A stretch of DNA of 44,195 nt, taken from contig NZ_JASMRU010000021.1 of NCBI RefSeq assembly GCF_030462585.1, positions 69,275-113,469 on the forward strand, given 5' to 3'. The notes under the pieces are model-generated. The model saw only the letters and a program-made list of their open reading frames with translations. It had not been told where the DNA came from and ran no database searches. Position 1 is the stretch's first letter. Every line of letters begins with the position of its first letter. The translations under genes were made by a program, and so were the position numbers. This document shows positions 1 through 10,197 of this stretch, piece after piece. This stretch comes from Pseudomonas sp. CAN1. GTDB taxonomy: Bacteria > Pseudomonadota > Gammaproteobacteria > Pseudomonadales > Pseudomonadaceae.

Positions 1-1
1 G

Positions 2-310
2 CAGTACTCGGACTTCAACGCCAAGGACGAGACCTCCTGGCAGGCGCGCTACGACCTCGACTTCGCCGGCTACGGCATTCCCGGCCTGACCTTCATGATC
101 CGCTACATCCGTGGCGACAACATCGACAACGGCATCACCAGCGACGGCAAGGAATGGGAGCGCAACGAATCGCTGCGCTACGTGATCCAGAGTGGCGCGG
201 CCAAGGGCCTGGCGTTCCAGGTGCGGCATGCGAAGAACGTCTCGGCCGCACTGGACAGCGACCTCGACGAAACCCGCCTGATCATGGACTACCCGCTGAA
301 CATCTTCTGA
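2..310 (+). CDS. OprD-family outer membrane porin, C-terminal fragment
   Basis: The reading frame is open from the window edge and ends at a TGA at 308-310, so only the last ~102 residues are visible. They show alternating amphipathic beta strands (WQARYDLDF, GLTFMIRYIRG, LRYVIQSG, LAFQVRHA, ETRLIMDYPLNIF) and end in a C-terminal Phe, the usual BAM-recognition signature of outer membrane barrels. The segment containing GDN and the ending YPLNIF resemble the OprD/OccD-OccK specific-channel family, which imports amino acids, peptides or aromatic acids in Pseudomonas. The substrate cannot be told from the C-terminus. A good intrinsic terminator follows directly. Confidence 0.85.
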   Translation, partial: QYSDFNAKDETSWQARYDLDFAGYGIPGLTFMIRYIRGDNIDNGITSDGKEWERNESLRYVIQSGAAKGLAFQVRHAKNVSAALDSDLDETRLIMDYPLNIF

Positions 311-337
311 TCCAACCGCTCCTTCCTTTGGTATTCA

Positions 338-361
338 ACGGCCCTGCGGGGCCGTTTTTTT
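338..361 (+). terminator. Rho-independent terminator of the porin gene
   Basis: A 7-bp GC-rich stem ACGGCCC / GGGCCGT (338-344 and 349-355) with loop TGCG is followed by a run of seven T (355-361). It lies 28 nt after the porin stop codon. Confidence 0.9.
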
Positions 362-489
362 GCCGGGCAGGTGCGCCGGGACTGCCAGCCGCTAGGGGAT
401 GAAGGCTGCGCTACCAAGGTGTAGTGGCAAATTGATACTTGCTGGGCTAGGGTCCACAGTCGGCGAACAGCCGTGCAAAGAGACCGGCA

Positions 490-729
490 ATGGAATGCTA
501 TATCTGCGAGGCGGATGCCCGCGAAATCGAGGTCGAGGAACATCTCCAGGTCGAGTGCCCGTATTGCGGGGCATATCGAATTTCCCATGCCGCCGCGCGC
601 CGCCTGGGCGAGAAGACCGGGACGTTCGACGTGCCGATGATGCAGCGCTGGGTGAAAAGCTATCGGCACCTGGGCAAGCTGCCGATGCTCGACATGCTGC
701 TGGTGTCGCGGCGCCTCAGGCCCCGCTAG
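490..729 (+). CDS. Small zinc-ribbon-like hypothetical protein (79 aa)
   Basis: The protein has two CxxC pairs (C3/C6 and C23/C26, the second as CPYCG), the spacing of a small zinc ribbon. A basic C-terminal part rich in Arg and Lys follows (QRWVKSYRH, SRRLRPR). Both sides are separated from neighbours: a terminator lies upstream, and a converging diguanylate cyclase gene ends at 754. Such CxxC-CxxC mini-proteins are common in Pseudomonas and are mostly uncharacterised; nucleic-acid binding or a structural zinc site is the natural guess. No catalytic motif is visible. The purine-rich AAAGAGA just upstream is a weak ribosome-binding site for the ATG at 490. Confidence 0.65.
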   Translation: MECYICEADAREIEVEEHLQVECPYCGAYRISHAAARRLGEKTGTFDVPMMQRWVKSYRHLGKLPMLDMLLVSRRLRPR

Positions 730-753
730 GACGCCCGGCGCCTGCGCGCGCCG

Positions 754-1914
754 TCAGTCATAAGCGCACTCGACGCGATTGCGCCCGGCGGTCTTGCCGC
801 GGTACAGCGCGGCGTCCGCGTGCTGCAGGTATTCGTCCAGCGCGTGGGTGCTGGTGAAGGCATCCGAGACGCCGACGGTGACGGTGCACTGGATCGGCTG
901 GTTCAGGCCGATGCCCGGCACCGCACTGTGCTCGATGGCCGCGCGCACCCGTTCCGCCAGTTGCATGGCGCCGGTGCGGTCGGTGTTGAGGGCGATGAGC
1001 AGGAATTCCTCGCCGCCCAGTCGGCACGTCAGGTCGCCCTTGCGCGCGGTGGCCTTGAGGACTTCCGCCACGTGACTCAGCACCAGGTCGCCGACCTTGT
1101 GGCCATGGGTGTCGTTGATCCGCTTGAAGTGATCGATATCGACAATCAGCAGGTAGGCCGGCTCGGCCAGCCGCGTGCGGAAGTGCGCATCCAGCCCTTC
1201 GGTCAGCCCGCGGCGATTCAGCAGATGGGTGAGCGGGTCGTGGGCGGCCATGGTGCGCAGCTCGTCGGTCAGGCGGCGCAGCACCAGCCAGACCGCGCAG
1301 GGCGGCAGCACGGTGCCGAGGAACGACATGTAGATGTAGAAGACCTTCTGGAAGCCGCTGTTCATGTCCAGCGCCGCCAGCCCACCCTGGACGATCATCA
1401 CGAACTTGGCCGCATTCAGCACGCCGATGCCGCCGATCAGCACGGCGAACACGATCATCTCGACGCGCAGGTCTTTCGCCACGGTGCCCCGGGCATACAG
1501 CACCGCCAGGGTCATGAGCAGGAAGAGCAGGGCGCAGGACCCCGCCAGCAAGGCATGCCGCGCTTCGATTCCGAGGGTCGCCTGCACGGCTACCTGCAGC
1601 GCCGTGTAGACGGCCGCCAGCGTCAGCAACGGCCGCCACACCGAGGTCGGGCGATTGAAGAAGCGCATGGCGCCCAGCACATAGGCGACCGGTGCGCAGA
1701 GCGTCATCGTATGGTTGGCGATGCTCATCACCCCGCCATTCGCCGGGCCGCCCAGCAGCTGCAGGATGTAGGCGAGGCCGAGCAGGAAGTTGCCCAGGGC
1801 GAAGACTTCCATGCCCATCTTCCGGCCGTTCAGCCGGGTGCTGATCAGCAGGAACATGACGCAGAAACACAGCAGGTGCACGCAGAGCATGCTGAGGATG
1901 ACGGTGGTGATCAT
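754..1914 (-). CDS. Membrane-bound diguanylate cyclase (GGDEF protein)
   Basis: This 386-residue protein makes cyclic di-GMP from two GTP. Residues 1 to about 215 hold six or seven hydrophobic segments forming an integral-membrane sensor region of no recognised type. The GGDEF domain covers about 225-385. The active-site loop reads RLGGEEF (GGEEF at 300-304), a catalytically competent variant, and the allosteric inhibition site RxxD is intact as RKGD (291-294), so product inhibition is expected. Metal-binding Asp lies in the VDIDHFK segment. The gene stands alone, converging with the zinc-ribbon gene and diverging from the solute-binding protein gene. The signal it senses is unknown. Confidence 0.9.
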   Translation of the reverse strand: MITTVILSMLCVHLLCFCVMFLLISTRLNGRKMGMEVFALGNFLLGLAYILQLLGGPANGGVMSIANHTMTLCAPVAYVLGAMRFFNRPTSVWRPLLTLAAVYTALQVAVQATLGIEARHALLAGSCALLFLLMTLAVLYARGTVAKDLRVEMIVFAVLIGGIGVLNAAKFVMIVQGGLAALDMNSGFQKVFYIYMSFLGTVLPPCAVWLVLRRLTDELRTMAAHDPLTHLLNRRGLTEGLDAHFRTRLAEPAYLLIVDIDHFKRINDTHGHKVGDLVLSHVAEVLKATARKGDLTCRLGGEEFLLIALNTDRTGAMQLAERVRAAIEHSAVPGIGLNQPIQCTVTVGVSDAFTSTHALDEYLQHADAALYRGKTAGRNRVECAYD

Positions 1915-2183
1915 GGTTTCGCGTCAGTGAGGGAACTGCAAAGGGAGCCGAGCACTGGCCGAGTGGTGGACGCGCGCGCCTGACGGCGGGCTGCATCCAG
2001 CTTACTCGATGGAATTATTCGGGGGTCGGGAAAACTAACCCTATGTGCCACGCAAAGGCAATCCACCCGCGAGGTTGCCGTTGGCAGTGCAAGGACGCCA
2101 GTACTATGATTTTCAAGCCGATCCGCCTGCGCCATGGGGCGCGCCAAGTCCCGACGGACGATCACTCCTGCCAAGCGAGCGAC

Positions 2184-2945
2184 GTGAAACCATCGATTCT
2201 CAGCGCTGCGTTGCTCTGCACCTTGCTCGGTTCACTGCTCAGTCCGTGGGCATGGGCCGGTGATTATCGGCTGGTGACCGAGGAATGGGCGCCGTACAAC
2301 TACGTCGAGAACAACCAGCTGACCGGGATGGCGACGGACATCGTCAAGGCCATCATGCAGCGCACCGGTGACGATTTCGCGATCGAGCTGCTGCCCAGCA
2401 TGCGTACCAGCCGCGCGCTGCAGTCGCAGTCGAAGACCATCATGTTTTCCATGTTCCGCACCGCCGAGCGCGAGCCGCTGTACAAGTGGGTGGGGCCGAT
2501 CGTCGAGGAGTCGATCCATCCCTACCAACTGGCCAACTCGCCCCGTTGGCTGAACACCCTGGCCGAGCTGCACGCTGCCTCGCGCATCACCACCCGGCAT
2601 GCCGGGCTGCTGCCGGACGTGCTGCAGGCCCAGGGTTTTGACAATCTCGACAAGCGCGCCACCGGCAGCCCGCAGCTCTACCTCATGCTGCTGGCCGGGC
2701 GCACCGAGATCATCGCCGGCGACACCGACGCCGGCGTCGCCTACTACAGCCGCCAGCTGGGCCTGGCCCCCGGCACCCTGCGGCAGATTCCCGTCGAGCT
2801 GTATCGCTCCTCGCTCTACATCGCCTTCAGCCGCGACAGCGACGATGGGAAAGTCGCCGCCTGGAACCGTGCGCTGGAGCAATTGCGCGAGTCCGGCGAG
2901 CTGGCGCGTATCCAGCAGCAGTACGAGCATCCGCGGGTGCAATAG
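2184..2945 (+). CDS. Periplasmic solute-binding protein, amino-acid type (SBP_bac_3-like)
   Basis: A 253-residue secreted protein with a clear Sec signal peptide (KPSILS...LLGSLL...AWAG; cleavage near residue 25). The mature protein begins YRLVTEEWAPYNY and continues with GMATDIVKAIM, the standard opening of family-3 periplasmic binding folds (PBP2). I chose the GTG at 2184 because the signal peptide starts there. The in-frame ATG at 2106 has a purine-rich AAGGA upstream but would add 26 charged residues before the signal peptide. There is no permease or ATPase nearby. This orphan set-up is common in Pseudomonas, where such proteins may act as ligand sensors or share transporters. The DGC gene is divergent from it, which could be coincidental. 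Confidence 0.75.
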   Translation: MKPSILSAALLCTLLGSLLSPWAWAGDYRLVTEEWAPYNYVENNQLTGMATDIVKAIMQRTGDDFAIELLPSMRTSRALQSQSKTIMFSMFRTAEREPLYKWVGPIVEESIHPYQLANSPRWLNTLAELHAASRITTRHAGLLPDVLQAQGFDNLDKRATGSPQLYLMLLAGRTEIIAGDTDAGVAYYSRQLGLAPGTLRQIPVELYRSSLYIAFSRDSDDGKVAAWNRALEQLRESGELARIQQQYEHPRVQ

Positions 2946-3164
2946 GCGAGGATCAGGCGTGGCGTGGATCGGCTGAACACTGGGCTCATGCTGCCTCTCG
3001 AACTCTTGCGTGATCGTCCCGGCGTGTAATCATTTTCCTACAGGCGGTGACTGGATTTCGCGTATTCGCCCCTCGGGTGCAGGCCAATACTGTCGTCAAG
3101 GGAGCCCACCTCCCTTCGAGCTTTCGACTTCCTTGCCTGTTGACCGACCCAAGAGGGCTGCATC

Positions 3165-3356
3165 ATGCGCGCCGTATTCGCCGTCACTTTCGCCGCCTTG
3201 CTCCTGGCTGGCTGCTCCAGCCCCGCACAGCGGATGTCCAACTGCGTGGCACAGGGCGTCAGCCGCGATGCCTGTTATGTGGCCGAGCAGAATCGTCAGG
3301 CGGCGATTACCGCCGCTGCCGAGAAGCAGGCCCTGGAAAACGCCCGCAGCCAGTGA
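3165..3356 (+). CDS. Small lipoprotein (63 aa)
   Basis: A hydrophobic signal region (AVTFAALLLAGC) with the lipobox LAGC puts the lipidated Cys at position 17. The mature part is only 46 residues, Ala/Gln-rich and probably helical (NRQAAITAAAEKQALENA). The ribosome-binding site AAGAGG lies about 10 nt before the ATG. Function is unknown; small entericidin- or Lpp-like lipoproteins of this size often sit in the outer membrane. A 19-nt piece of this gene (3286-3304) recurs exactly at 17040-17058; see findings. Confidence 0.75.
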   Translation: MRAVFAVTFAALLLAGCSSPAQRMSNCVAQGVSRDACYVAEQNRQAAITAAAEKQALENARSQ

Positions 3357-3402
3357 TCGGCAGCGTGCTGGCGCAGGGAGCCTGCTCCCGGCAATCGGCC
3401 TG

Positions 3403-4224
3403 TCAGAGCCCCATCTGGCTGCGCATCAGCGCGAGGTACTCGGGATCGCTCATTTGCTGGCGTGCGGCAATGATCTGCCTGGCGTCATCGCCGGCGATAT
3501 AGCGAAGTTGACGGGTCCCATCGGTAGCTGCCTGCCACACGGTATCCGCCACGACCATCGGCTCCGACCCGCGCGCGGCGATACTGCCGAATGCGCCCGT
3601 GACCGTTTCGACAAAGGCGTTGTACTCGGTCAGGCTGGCGTCGAGGTTCAGGTCGAACGAGGTCGTGGAAAAATTGGTGTTGATGACGCCCGGCTCGACC
3701 AGCTTGACGGTCACCCCGATCGACGCCAGCTCATAGGAGAGCGCTTCGGTCATTCCTTCGACGGCGAACTTCGAGCCGTGGTACAGCGTGCCGAGCGGGA
3801 AGGTGATCTTTCCGCCCATGGACGAGATGTTGATGATCAGGCCGTCGCCGCGCTGGCGGAAGTGCGGAAGGATCGATTGCATTACCAGCAGCGTGCCGAT
3901 GACATTGACCTCGTACTGCCGGCGCATCTTGTGCTCGGGTGTCGCCTCCAGCAGCCCGTAGGAGCCATACCCGGCATTGTTGAGCAGGACGTCGATGCGG
4001 CCGAAACGCTCGATCCCGGCGGCGATCGCGGCGTCGATGCTGTCCTTGCGGATGACGTCGAGTCGGGTGACCAGCACATTGTCGAGCGCATTGAGCTCCT
4101 GGTCTGCTTCCGGGTTCGAGCGCACCGTTGCCACGACGTTCCAGCCGCGCTCCTGGAAGTACCTGGCCGTCGTACGGCCGATGCCGCTGCTGCAGCCGGT
4201 GATGAGAATGGTCTGTTGGGTCAT
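3403..4224 (-). CDS. Short-chain dehydrogenase/reductase (classical SDR)
   Basis: A 273-residue NAD(P)-dependent oxidoreductase. Visible motifs are the Rossmann dinucleotide signature TGCSSGIG (9-16), NNAG (82-85), the catalytic Ser in ISSMGG (about 134), and the YxxxK pair Y148/K152 (YHGSK). The ribosome-binding site GAGGAGA lies 8 nt before the ATG. The sequence resembles the many SDRs annotated as 'SDR family oxidoreductase' next to AraC or TetR regulators; the substrate is unknown. An AraC-type regulator gene is divergently placed about 370 bp away, so it may control this gene. Confidence 0.9.
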   Translation of the reverse strand: MTQQTILITGCSSGIGRTTARYFQERGWNVVATVRSNPEADQELNALDNVLVTRLDVIRKDSIDAAIAAGIERFGRIDVLLNNAGYGSYGLLEATPEHKMRRQYEVNVIGTLLVMQSILPHFRQRGDGLIINISSMGGKITFPLGTLYHGSKFAVEGMTEALSYELASIGVTVKLVEPGVINTNFSTTSFDLNLDASLTEYNAFVETVTGAFGSIAARGSEPMVVADTVWQAATDGTRQLRYIAGDDARQIIAARQQMSDPEYLALMRSQMGL

Positions 4225-4596
4225 GGCGCTTCTCCTCGAGCACGCAGGCTCGTCGTTCGTGCGAGGGCCGCTGCGGAGGGTGTCCCTGTCGGGCAGGTAG
4301 GGCTCATCCGGGTTGGCCAGTTGGCTGAACAGCTCTCGGCAGGGACTGCGTCCCGTCGCAGGGTGCTGTTGTGCCGCTCACTCTAGGAAGTGGCCGGTGA
4401 CAGGGCTCTAGCAATCCACGCCATCACTCAGGGAAACGGCGCCAATCGCAGCCGAAACGCACGGCTCCGGCAGTGGCGCCGTTCGCCGTCCGGCTGGCGC
4501 ACTCTGCATGAGAAAATGCCCTCCATTTCTCTATACTCCTGTGCGTCTGGGCGGGGAGGGTATGACTCCCCATTGAGTGGCGATGGAGTTCCGACG
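4225..4596. other. Intergenic region between the SDR and AraC-type genes
   Basis: A 372-bp divergent promoter region. A TATACT hexamer (4532-4537) is a plausible -10 for the plus-strand regulator, without a good -35. An inverted repeat GGGGAG / CTCCCC (4553-4558 and 4566-4571) lies just downstream in the leader and could be an operator or weak hairpin. No further gene is supported: the frame open through here on the plus strand has no coding character before 4597. Confidence 0.45.
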
Positions 4597-5604
4597 GTGC
4601 AAAGCAAGACCTTCCCGATGAACCTCGGTTGGCAGACCCTGCTGAAGGATCTGGGCCTGCAGCCTGGCCATGTATTGCGCCGCGCCGGCCTTCCCGATGA
4701 CTTGCTGACCCGTGGAGCTCCCGGCCTGTCCACGGAGGACTATTTCCGTTTCTGGTGTGCGCTGGAGGCCGAAGCCGGCGACGCCCTGTTCTCGTTGCGT
4801 CTGGTCGAGACCCTCTCTGCCGAGTCTTTCGATCCGCCCCTGTTCGCCGCCCTGTGCAGCGCCAATCTCATGCAGGCCGTGCAACGCCTCGCCAAGTACA
4901 AGCAGCTGGTGGCACCCATGCGCCTGGAGGTAGATATCGGCAAAGACGGCGAGCTGACGCTGACGCCCCACTGGCTGTCCGTGCAGGGCGAAGTGCCGTC
5001 TTCGTTGCAGGTGGCCGAGATCGCGTTTTTCCTCCGACTGGCCCGGCTGGCGACCCGTGAGCCGGTCACGGCGCTTCGGGTAGCGCTGCCGAAACTTCCG
5101 TCCAGCGCCCATGCCCGGCGTTACGAGAACTTCTTCGGCAGCCCCGTCCGGCAGGGGGCGAACCCGAGCATCAGCTTCGCGGCGGTGGACGCCCTGCGCC
5201 CATTTCTGACGCTCAACGAAGGCATGTGGCGGGTGTTCGAGCCGGACCTGCGCCGCCGACTCAGCGAGCTCGATTCGGCAGCCACGACGGCGGAGCGGGT
5301 ACGCGCGGTGCTGCTGGAGCTGCTCCCAGGTAACGCCGCGACCATCGAGAAGGCCGCCGTGCGCCTTGGCATGAGCAAGCGTACGCTGCAGCGTCGCCTC
5401 GAGGGCGAGGGGGAAAGCTTTCGCGCCCTGGTCAATGCCACTCGCGAAAGCCTGGCGCGCCACTATCTGGGAAACACCAGCATGTCGGGCGGGGAGATTG
5501 CCTTCCTGCTCGGCTTCGAAGACCCCAATTCCTTCTATCGCGCATTTCAGGACTGGACCGCGCAGACGCCTGACAGCGCCCGACATGCCCTGCACCTGAG
5601 TTGA
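4597..5604 (+). CDS. AraC-family transcriptional regulator (arabinose-binding-domain type)
   Basis: The 335-residue product has the two-part layout of the OruR/VirS-like AraC subgroup. An N-terminal ligand-binding domain (about 10-200; it contains ALCSANLMQAVQRLAKYKQL) is followed by a C-terminal double helix-turn-helix (about 240-330; AAVRLGMSKRTLQRRL, then IAFLLGFEDPNSFYRAF). The GTG at 4597 is preferred: TGGAG lies 10 nt upstream and the family consensus starts close to FPMNLGWQTLL. It is followed after 12 nt by an NAD(P)-binding protein gene and diverges from the SDR gene. These are the likely targets. The effector is unknown. Confidence 0.85.
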   Translation: MQSKTFPMNLGWQTLLKDLGLQPGHVLRRAGLPDDLLTRGAPGLSTEDYFRFWCALEAEAGDALFSLRLVETLSAESFDPPLFAALCSANLMQAVQRLAKYKQLVAPMRLEVDIGKDGELTLTPHWLSVQGEVPSSLQVAEIAFFLRLARLATREPVTALRVALPKLPSSAHARRYENFFGSPVRQGANPSISFAAVDALRPFLTLNEGMWRVFEPDLRRRLSELDSAATTAERVRAVLLELLPGNAATIEKAAVRLGMSKRTLQRRLEGEGESFRALVNATRESLARHYLGNTSMSGGEIAFLLGFEDPNSFYRAFQDWTAQTPDSARHALHLS

Positions 5605-5616
5605 GGAGCCACGAAC

Positions 5617-6288
5617 GTGACCACGCCTGACGATCAACGCAAAGTGCTGCTGGCCGGCGCAACAGGGCTGGTGGGAGGCCTGATGCTGCAGGCTTTGCTG
5701 GCGGACAGCTCCGTCTCCCAGGTGCATGCCCTGAGCCGTCGACCATTGAGTGTCAGCCACCCCAGGCTCCAGGTTCACCTCGTCGATTTCAGCGACTTGC
5801 CCGAGCTACCGCAGGTCAACGAGGTGTATCTGGCACTTGGCACCACGATCAAGGTCGCCGGCAGCCAGACAGCGTTCCGCGCTGTCGACCTCGATGCCAA
5901 TCTTGCCGTGGCCAGGGCCGCTTTCGCCGTGGGAGCCCGGCGAGTGGGGCTGGTCAGCGCCGTGGGGGCCAATGCCGACTCTTCCGTGTTCTACAACCGC
6001 GTCAAGGGCGAACTGGAGAGTGCGTTGAAGGCCATGCAGCTGACCGCGCTGGTGATCGCGCAACCCTCGCTGTTGCTGGACCACCGGGATGGGCTGCAGC
6101 AACCTCCGCGCCTGGGCGAGAAGCTGGCAATCCCGATTGGGAAGCTGCTGGCGCCGCTGTTGCCTGGCGTTTATCGCCCTGTCTACGCGCGGGCCGTCGC
6201 GCAGGCACTGGTCAGGACGGTGCCGCAGGCTGACGGCGTGGTCGTGCTGGCGTCCAATGTGCTCGCCAGGCTGGGTGAGCAGCACTGA
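5617..6288 (+). CDS. NAD(P)-binding Rossmann-fold protein (atypical SDR, HTATIP2/YbjT-like)
   Basis: A 223-residue protein with the N-terminal glycine motif GATGLVG (14-20) and the atypical-SDR core VDFSDL, YLALGTT, VDLDANLAVARAA and VGLVSAVGA. It lacks a classical YxxxK site in the normal place but has YNRVKGELE (Y/K), typical of the NAD(P)H-binding subgroup. It starts at a GTG with a strong GAGGAG 8 nt upstream, 12 nt after the AraC-type regulator, so the two are co-transcribed. The substrate is unknown; it could be a redox sensor or a reductase. Confidence 0.8.
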   Translation: MTTPDDQRKVLLAGATGLVGGLMLQALLADSSVSQVHALSRRPLSVSHPRLQVHLVDFSDLPELPQVNEVYLALGTTIKVAGSQTAFRAVDLDANLAVARAAFAVGARRVGLVSAVGANADSSVFYNRVKGELESALKAMQLTALVIAQPSLLLDHRDGLQQPPRLGEKLAIPIGKLLAPLLPGVYRPVYARAVAQALVRTVPQADGVVVLASNVLARLGEQH

Positions 6289-6471
6289 GCCGAACTCCGG
6301 GATACGCCACGCAGGTTTTTTTCGCTCCTGCCACTCGTCGCCCGAATGCTGGCTCAACGCCAGTTCCTACATTCCTGTCTAGACTGCGACGCAGGGTTAT
6401 ATCGATCCCTGCCGTGGCCGCTTTCCCACATCCCCTGAGGTGCGGCTCCCATGGAAGGGACAGGAGAGTAC

Positions 6472-9400
6472 ATGGACGTACGTCATTTCTCGCATTCCCG
6501 TCAGTACCTGCTGCCGTTGCTGGTCACGCTCGCCCTGATGCTGGTTTTCGGCGGGCTGGTGCTCTGGCAGTGGCTGGCTCTGGAAGCGCGCAACCGTGCC
6601 GAGTACGAGCAGCGCTTCAAGCTCGAGGCCGAGGAAATCGCCTATCGCGTCAGCAGCCGGATGCGCTCCTACGAAATGGTCCTGCGCGGTATGTCCGGCC
6701 TGATCGTCGGCACCAACGCGGTGTCGGCCGAGGAGTGGGCACGTGCCACTGACCAGTTGCAGTTGCAGGACCGTTATCCGGGCATCCAGGCGCTGGCGTG
6801 GGCGCGCTACCTGAAGCGCGAAGAAGCCAACGAGTTCGTCAGCGAGATCTGGGAGCAGGGGCGCCGTGATTTCCGCATTACCCCAGCGCAGCCGCGGGAC
6901 GAGTACCTGGTGGTGCAGTACAGCAGCCCCATGGACTGGCGGAATCGCCGTAGCCTGGGTTTTGACATGCTCACCGAGCCGGTACGCCGGGAGGCTATCG
7001 ACCGCGCGCGGGAAACCGGCGAGGCGAGCCTCACCGGGCCGCTGAAACTCAGGCAGGAAACCGAGCAGCAAGCGCAGAGCGGTGTGCTTCTCTATATGCC
7101 GGTCTACCGCCCGGACGCGCCCAGCACTTCGGCCGAGGAGCGCCGCGCCGCACTGCTGGGCATGGTCTGCGGGGCTTTCCGCGTCAGCGACCTGATGGCC
7201 GGCATCCTGGGGGCGCAGAGCGACCTCTACAGCATCGATCTCAGGGACGTCGGCAGTTCTGAGGCCATGCTGCAGGTCTCCGGCCAAGGTCGCCAGCCAC
7301 GCTTCCTCCAGGACGAGGAGCTGAAGCTGTTCGGCCGCACCTGGGTCCTGGGGGTAGGCAGCACGGCCGAATACGAGGCCATGCAGAGCAACAACCGCAT
7401 CACCTTCAGCCTCTGGACCGGCCTGGCGGCTGCGCTGTTGCTGTCCCTGTTGATCGGGGGCTACCTCTACCAGCGCGAGCGCAGTCTGCAACTCAGCCTG
7501 TCCGCGACGGCCGCATTGGCCGAGCGCGAGGAGCGTTTCCGCCTGCTGCTGCAGCACCTGCCGGTGGCCACGCTGACCTGCGGGGAGAATGGCCGCATCG
7601 AGATGGCCAATGCCCGCGCTGGAGAGCTGTTCGCCTGTGGCGCGGATAGCCTGGTGGGGCAGAACCTGCGCCGGTTCCTGCCGAGCCTGGTGGACCTGCC
7701 GCAGCAATCGGCCCGGCAGGCTCCCGCCGACCTCACGGAGATCGAGGCCCTGCAGGAGGATGGCGAGCGAGTTGCCGTGGCTTTCAGCCTGAGCACCTTC
7801 AAGCACGGCAATGACCAGCGTTACCTGCTCAACCTGGTGGACCTGCAGGCGCGCAAGAGCGCCGAGGAGCGCTTCCGCCTGGTGGTCGAAGCCTCGCCCA
7901 ACGCCATCGTTCTGGTGGATGCCGGCGGCCGGATTGCCATGGTCAATCGCCAGACCGAGCGGCTGTTCGGTTACAGCCGTCACGACCTGCTCGAAGCGTC
8001 CGTGGAAATGCTCCTGCCCGAAGCCCTGCGCGAGGCCCACGTGGCGATGCGCGAAGACTTCCAGCGCAAGCCCGAGCAGCGGCGCATGGGCAGCAACCGG
8101 GAGTTGTTCGGCATGCACAGGGACGGCCGCATGATTCCCATGGAGGTGGGCCTGTCGCCGATCCGCGCCGGCCGCGAGCTGCTGGTGCAGGCGGTGATCA
8201 TCGACATCAGCGAGCGCAAGGCCGCCGAGCAGCGCCTGCGTGACCAGGCCGAGCAACTGATGCTGGCCAACCGCTACAAGTCGGAATTCCTCGCCAACAT
8301 GTCCCATGAGCTGCGCACGCCGCTGAACAGCATCCTGATCCTCAGCGATCAGCTACGGCAGAACATGGCCGGCAACCTGACCGAGAAACAGGCCCGCCAC
8401 GCCGATATCGTCCACCGTGCCGGCAGTGACCTGCTGCAATTGATCAACGACGTGCTCGACCTGGCCAAGGTTGAAGCAGGGCGCATGCAGCTCAAGCTGG
8501 AACCCCTCAACGTGCAGGACATGCTCGCCGAGCTGGACGGCAGCCTGCGGCCCATGGCCGAGATCAAGGGCCTGCGCCTGTCCACCCACATCCAGGCCGG
8601 CGTGCCCAGGGTTATCCATAGCGACCGGGTACGCATGCACCAGATCCTGCGCAACCTGCTGTCCAACGCTCTCAAGTTCACCGAGCACGGCGAGGTCGAG
8701 CTGTCCGTGGAGCTGGACCCGGCGGCGGCGATCGATGAGCGCGAAGTGCTGTGCTTCGTCGTCCGCGATACCGGTGTCGGAATCCCCGAGGACCAGCACG
8801 AGCGCATCTTCCAGGCCTTCCAGCAAATCGATGGTTCCACCAGCCGGCGCTTCGGCGGCACCGGCCTGGGCCTGGCGATCACCCGCCAGTTGGTGCTCGC
8901 CCTGGACGGCACCATCACCCTGGAAAGCGTGCCGGGGCAGGGCTCGTGCTTCAGCGTGCGCCTGCCGGTGGCCGTGGCCGCGAGCCAGCCCGATGCCGAT
9001 GAGCCACCCGCACAACCGGTGCGGGGCGGGCATGGACCGGCGGTGCTGATCGTCGAAGACGACGTCAACTTCGCCTCGGTGATAGCCGAGGAAGCCCAGG
9101 CCCGTGGTTTCTCCAGCGTCCACTGCCGCAGCGGCAAGCAGGCCATTGCCTTGCTGCAGAACGAGCGCTTCGCTGCCGTCATCCTCGACATCCTGCTGCC
9201 GGACGTCAGTGGCTGGCAGATCTACCGGAAGTTGCGCAGCCATTCGAACCACCGCACGACCCCGGTGAATATCATTTCCTGCGTGCCCCAGCCCCAGGAC
9301 TGGCACGAGGACGCCACCCGCTACCTGGTCAAACCCATCGCCCGCGAGGACCTGGAGCAAGTGTTCCAGGACCTGGAAGGCGTTCGTCCGCCGGCGGAGC

Positions 9401-10197
9401 GCAAGCTGCTGCTGGTGGAGGACGTCGACGTGGAGCGTGAGCACTACCGCGAGCACCTGGAGCATCTTGGCTTCCAGGTGGTGGCCAGTGCCAACGGCGA
9501 GGGCGCCCGCAAGGCCTACGCGGAAAACCACTTCGCCGCCCTGGTCATCGATCTCGACCTGCCTGACCAGGATGGCTTCGAGCTGCTCGACAGCCTTCAC
9601 CGCGAACGCCCGCTGGAGGGTTCGCGGGTGGTCATCAACACCGGCGTCGACGTCAACCAGCAGAACCTGCAACGCTTGCGCCGCTATTCGGCGGTGGTGG
9701 TGCGCAAGGCCGGCGAGGACCTCAAGAACCTCAGCTCGGCGGTCGAAGGATTCCTCGCCGGCCTGCGCGAGGCGCAGGCCAGCCAGGGCTCGGACCCGCT
9801 GGCAGGCAGCCGCGTACTGCTGGTGGACGATGATGTGCGCAACATCTACGCCCTCAGCGCCCTGCTCGATGAAACCGGCATCAAGGTCACCGCCGCCCGC
9901 GACGGCCTGGAAGCCATCGACTGCTTCCAGCGCGAACCCTTCGACCTGATCCTGATGGACATGGCGATGCCCAACATGGACGGCTACACCGCCACCCGCG
10001 TGCTCAAGCAGGAGCACGGCTGCAGTATCCCGATCATCGCCCTGACCGCCCATGCGATGAAGGGCGACCGAGAGAAATGCATCACTGCTGGCGCCGACGA
10101 TTACCTGGCAAAGCCGGTGAGTCGCCAGGAGTTGCTGGACATGCTTTACCGCTGGCTGGAACAACCGGGAGCACGCCATGGCGCACCTGCAGCTTAA
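6472..10197 (+). CDS. Hybrid sensor histidine kinase: CHASE-PAS-PAS-HisKA-HATPase-REC-REC-REC
   Basis: A 1241-residue inner-membrane phosphorelay kinase. TM1 (about 12-35) and TM2 (about 310-333) bracket a periplasmic CHASE domain (about 55-245). Two PAS domains follow (about 352-463 and 464-582). HisKA carries the phospho-acceptor H612 in [10 protein letters not shown]. The ATPase has an N box ([12 protein letters not shown]), DTGVGIP and GGTGLGLAI. Three receiver domains end the protein, with acceptor Asp near D906, D1027 and D1163. REC2 has RKAGED where KP is usual. The start at 6472 is chosen over the ATG at 6451 because AGGAG lies 6-7 nt before it. The last 20 nt overlap the c-di-GMP response regulator, so the two are translationally coupled and very likely partners. 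The ligand of the CHASE domain is unknown. Confidence 0.92.
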   Translation: MDVRHFSHSRQYLLPLLVTLALMLVFGGLVLWQWLALEARNRAEYEQRFKLEAEEIAYRVSSRMRSYEMVLRGMSGLIVGTNAVSAEEWARATDQLQLQDRYPGIQALAWARYLKREEANEFVSEIWEQGRRDFRITPAQPRDEYLVVQYSSPMDWRNRRSLGFDMLTEPVRREAIDRARETGEASLTGPLKLRQETEQQAQSGVLLYMPVYRPDAPSTSAEERRAALLGMVCGAFRVSDLMAGILGAQSDLYSIDLRDVGSSEAMLQVSGQGRQPRFLQDEELKLFGRTWVLGVGSTAEYEAMQSNNRITFSLWTGLAAALLLSLLIGGYLYQRERSLQLSLSATAALAEREERFRLLLQHLPVATLTCGENGRIEMANARAGELFACGADSLVGQNLRRFLPSLVDLPQQSARQAPADLTEIEALQEDGERVAVAFSLSTFKHGNDQRYLLNLVDLQARKSAEERFRLVVEASPNAIVLVDAGGRIAMVNRQTERLFGYSRHDLLEASVEMLLPEALREAHVAMREDFQRKPEQRRMGSNRELFGMHRDGRMIPMEVGLSPIRAGRELLVQAVIIDISERKAAEQRLRDQAEQLMLANRYKSEFLANMSHELRTPLNSILILSDQLRQNMAGNLTEKQARHADIVHRAGSDLLQLINDVLDLAKVEAGRMQLKLEPLNVQDMLAELDGSLRPMAEIKGLRLSTHIQAGVPRVIHSDRVRMHQILRNLLSNALKFTEHGEVELSVELDPAAAIDEREVLCFVVRDTGVGIPEDQHERIFQAFQQIDGSTSRRFGGTGLGLAITRQLVLALDGTITLESVPGQGSCFSVRLPVAVAASQPDADEPPAQPVRGGHGPAVLIVEDDVNFASVIAEEAQARGFSSVHCRSGKQAIALLQNERFAAVILDILLPDVSGWQIYRKLRSHSNHRTTPVNIISCVPQPQDWHEDATRYLVKPIAREDLEQVFQDLEGVRPPAERKLLLVEDVDVEREHYREHLEHLGFQVVASANGEGARKAYAENHFAALVIDLDLPDQDGFELLDSLHRERPLEGSRVVINTGVDVNQQNLQRLRRYSAVVVRKAGEDLKNLSSAVEGFLAGLREAQASQGSDPLAGSRVLLVDDDVRNIYALSALLDETGIKVTAARDGLEAIDCFQREPFDLILMDMAMPNMDGYTATRVLKQEHGCSIPIIALTAHAMKGDREKCITAGADDYLAKPVSRQELLDMLYRWLEQPGARHGAPAA

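Noticed and set aside
3010-4386. 458-codon plus-strand frame over the small lipoprotein and SDR region
   Set aside because: It overlaps two better-supported genes on both strands and shows no domain or start signal.
6397-8307. Very long open frame on the minus strand (636 codons) opposite the hybrid kinase
   Set aside because: Composition-driven shadow of the kinase gene: GC-rich third positions keep the opposite frame open. It has no ribosome-binding site and no recognisable domain.
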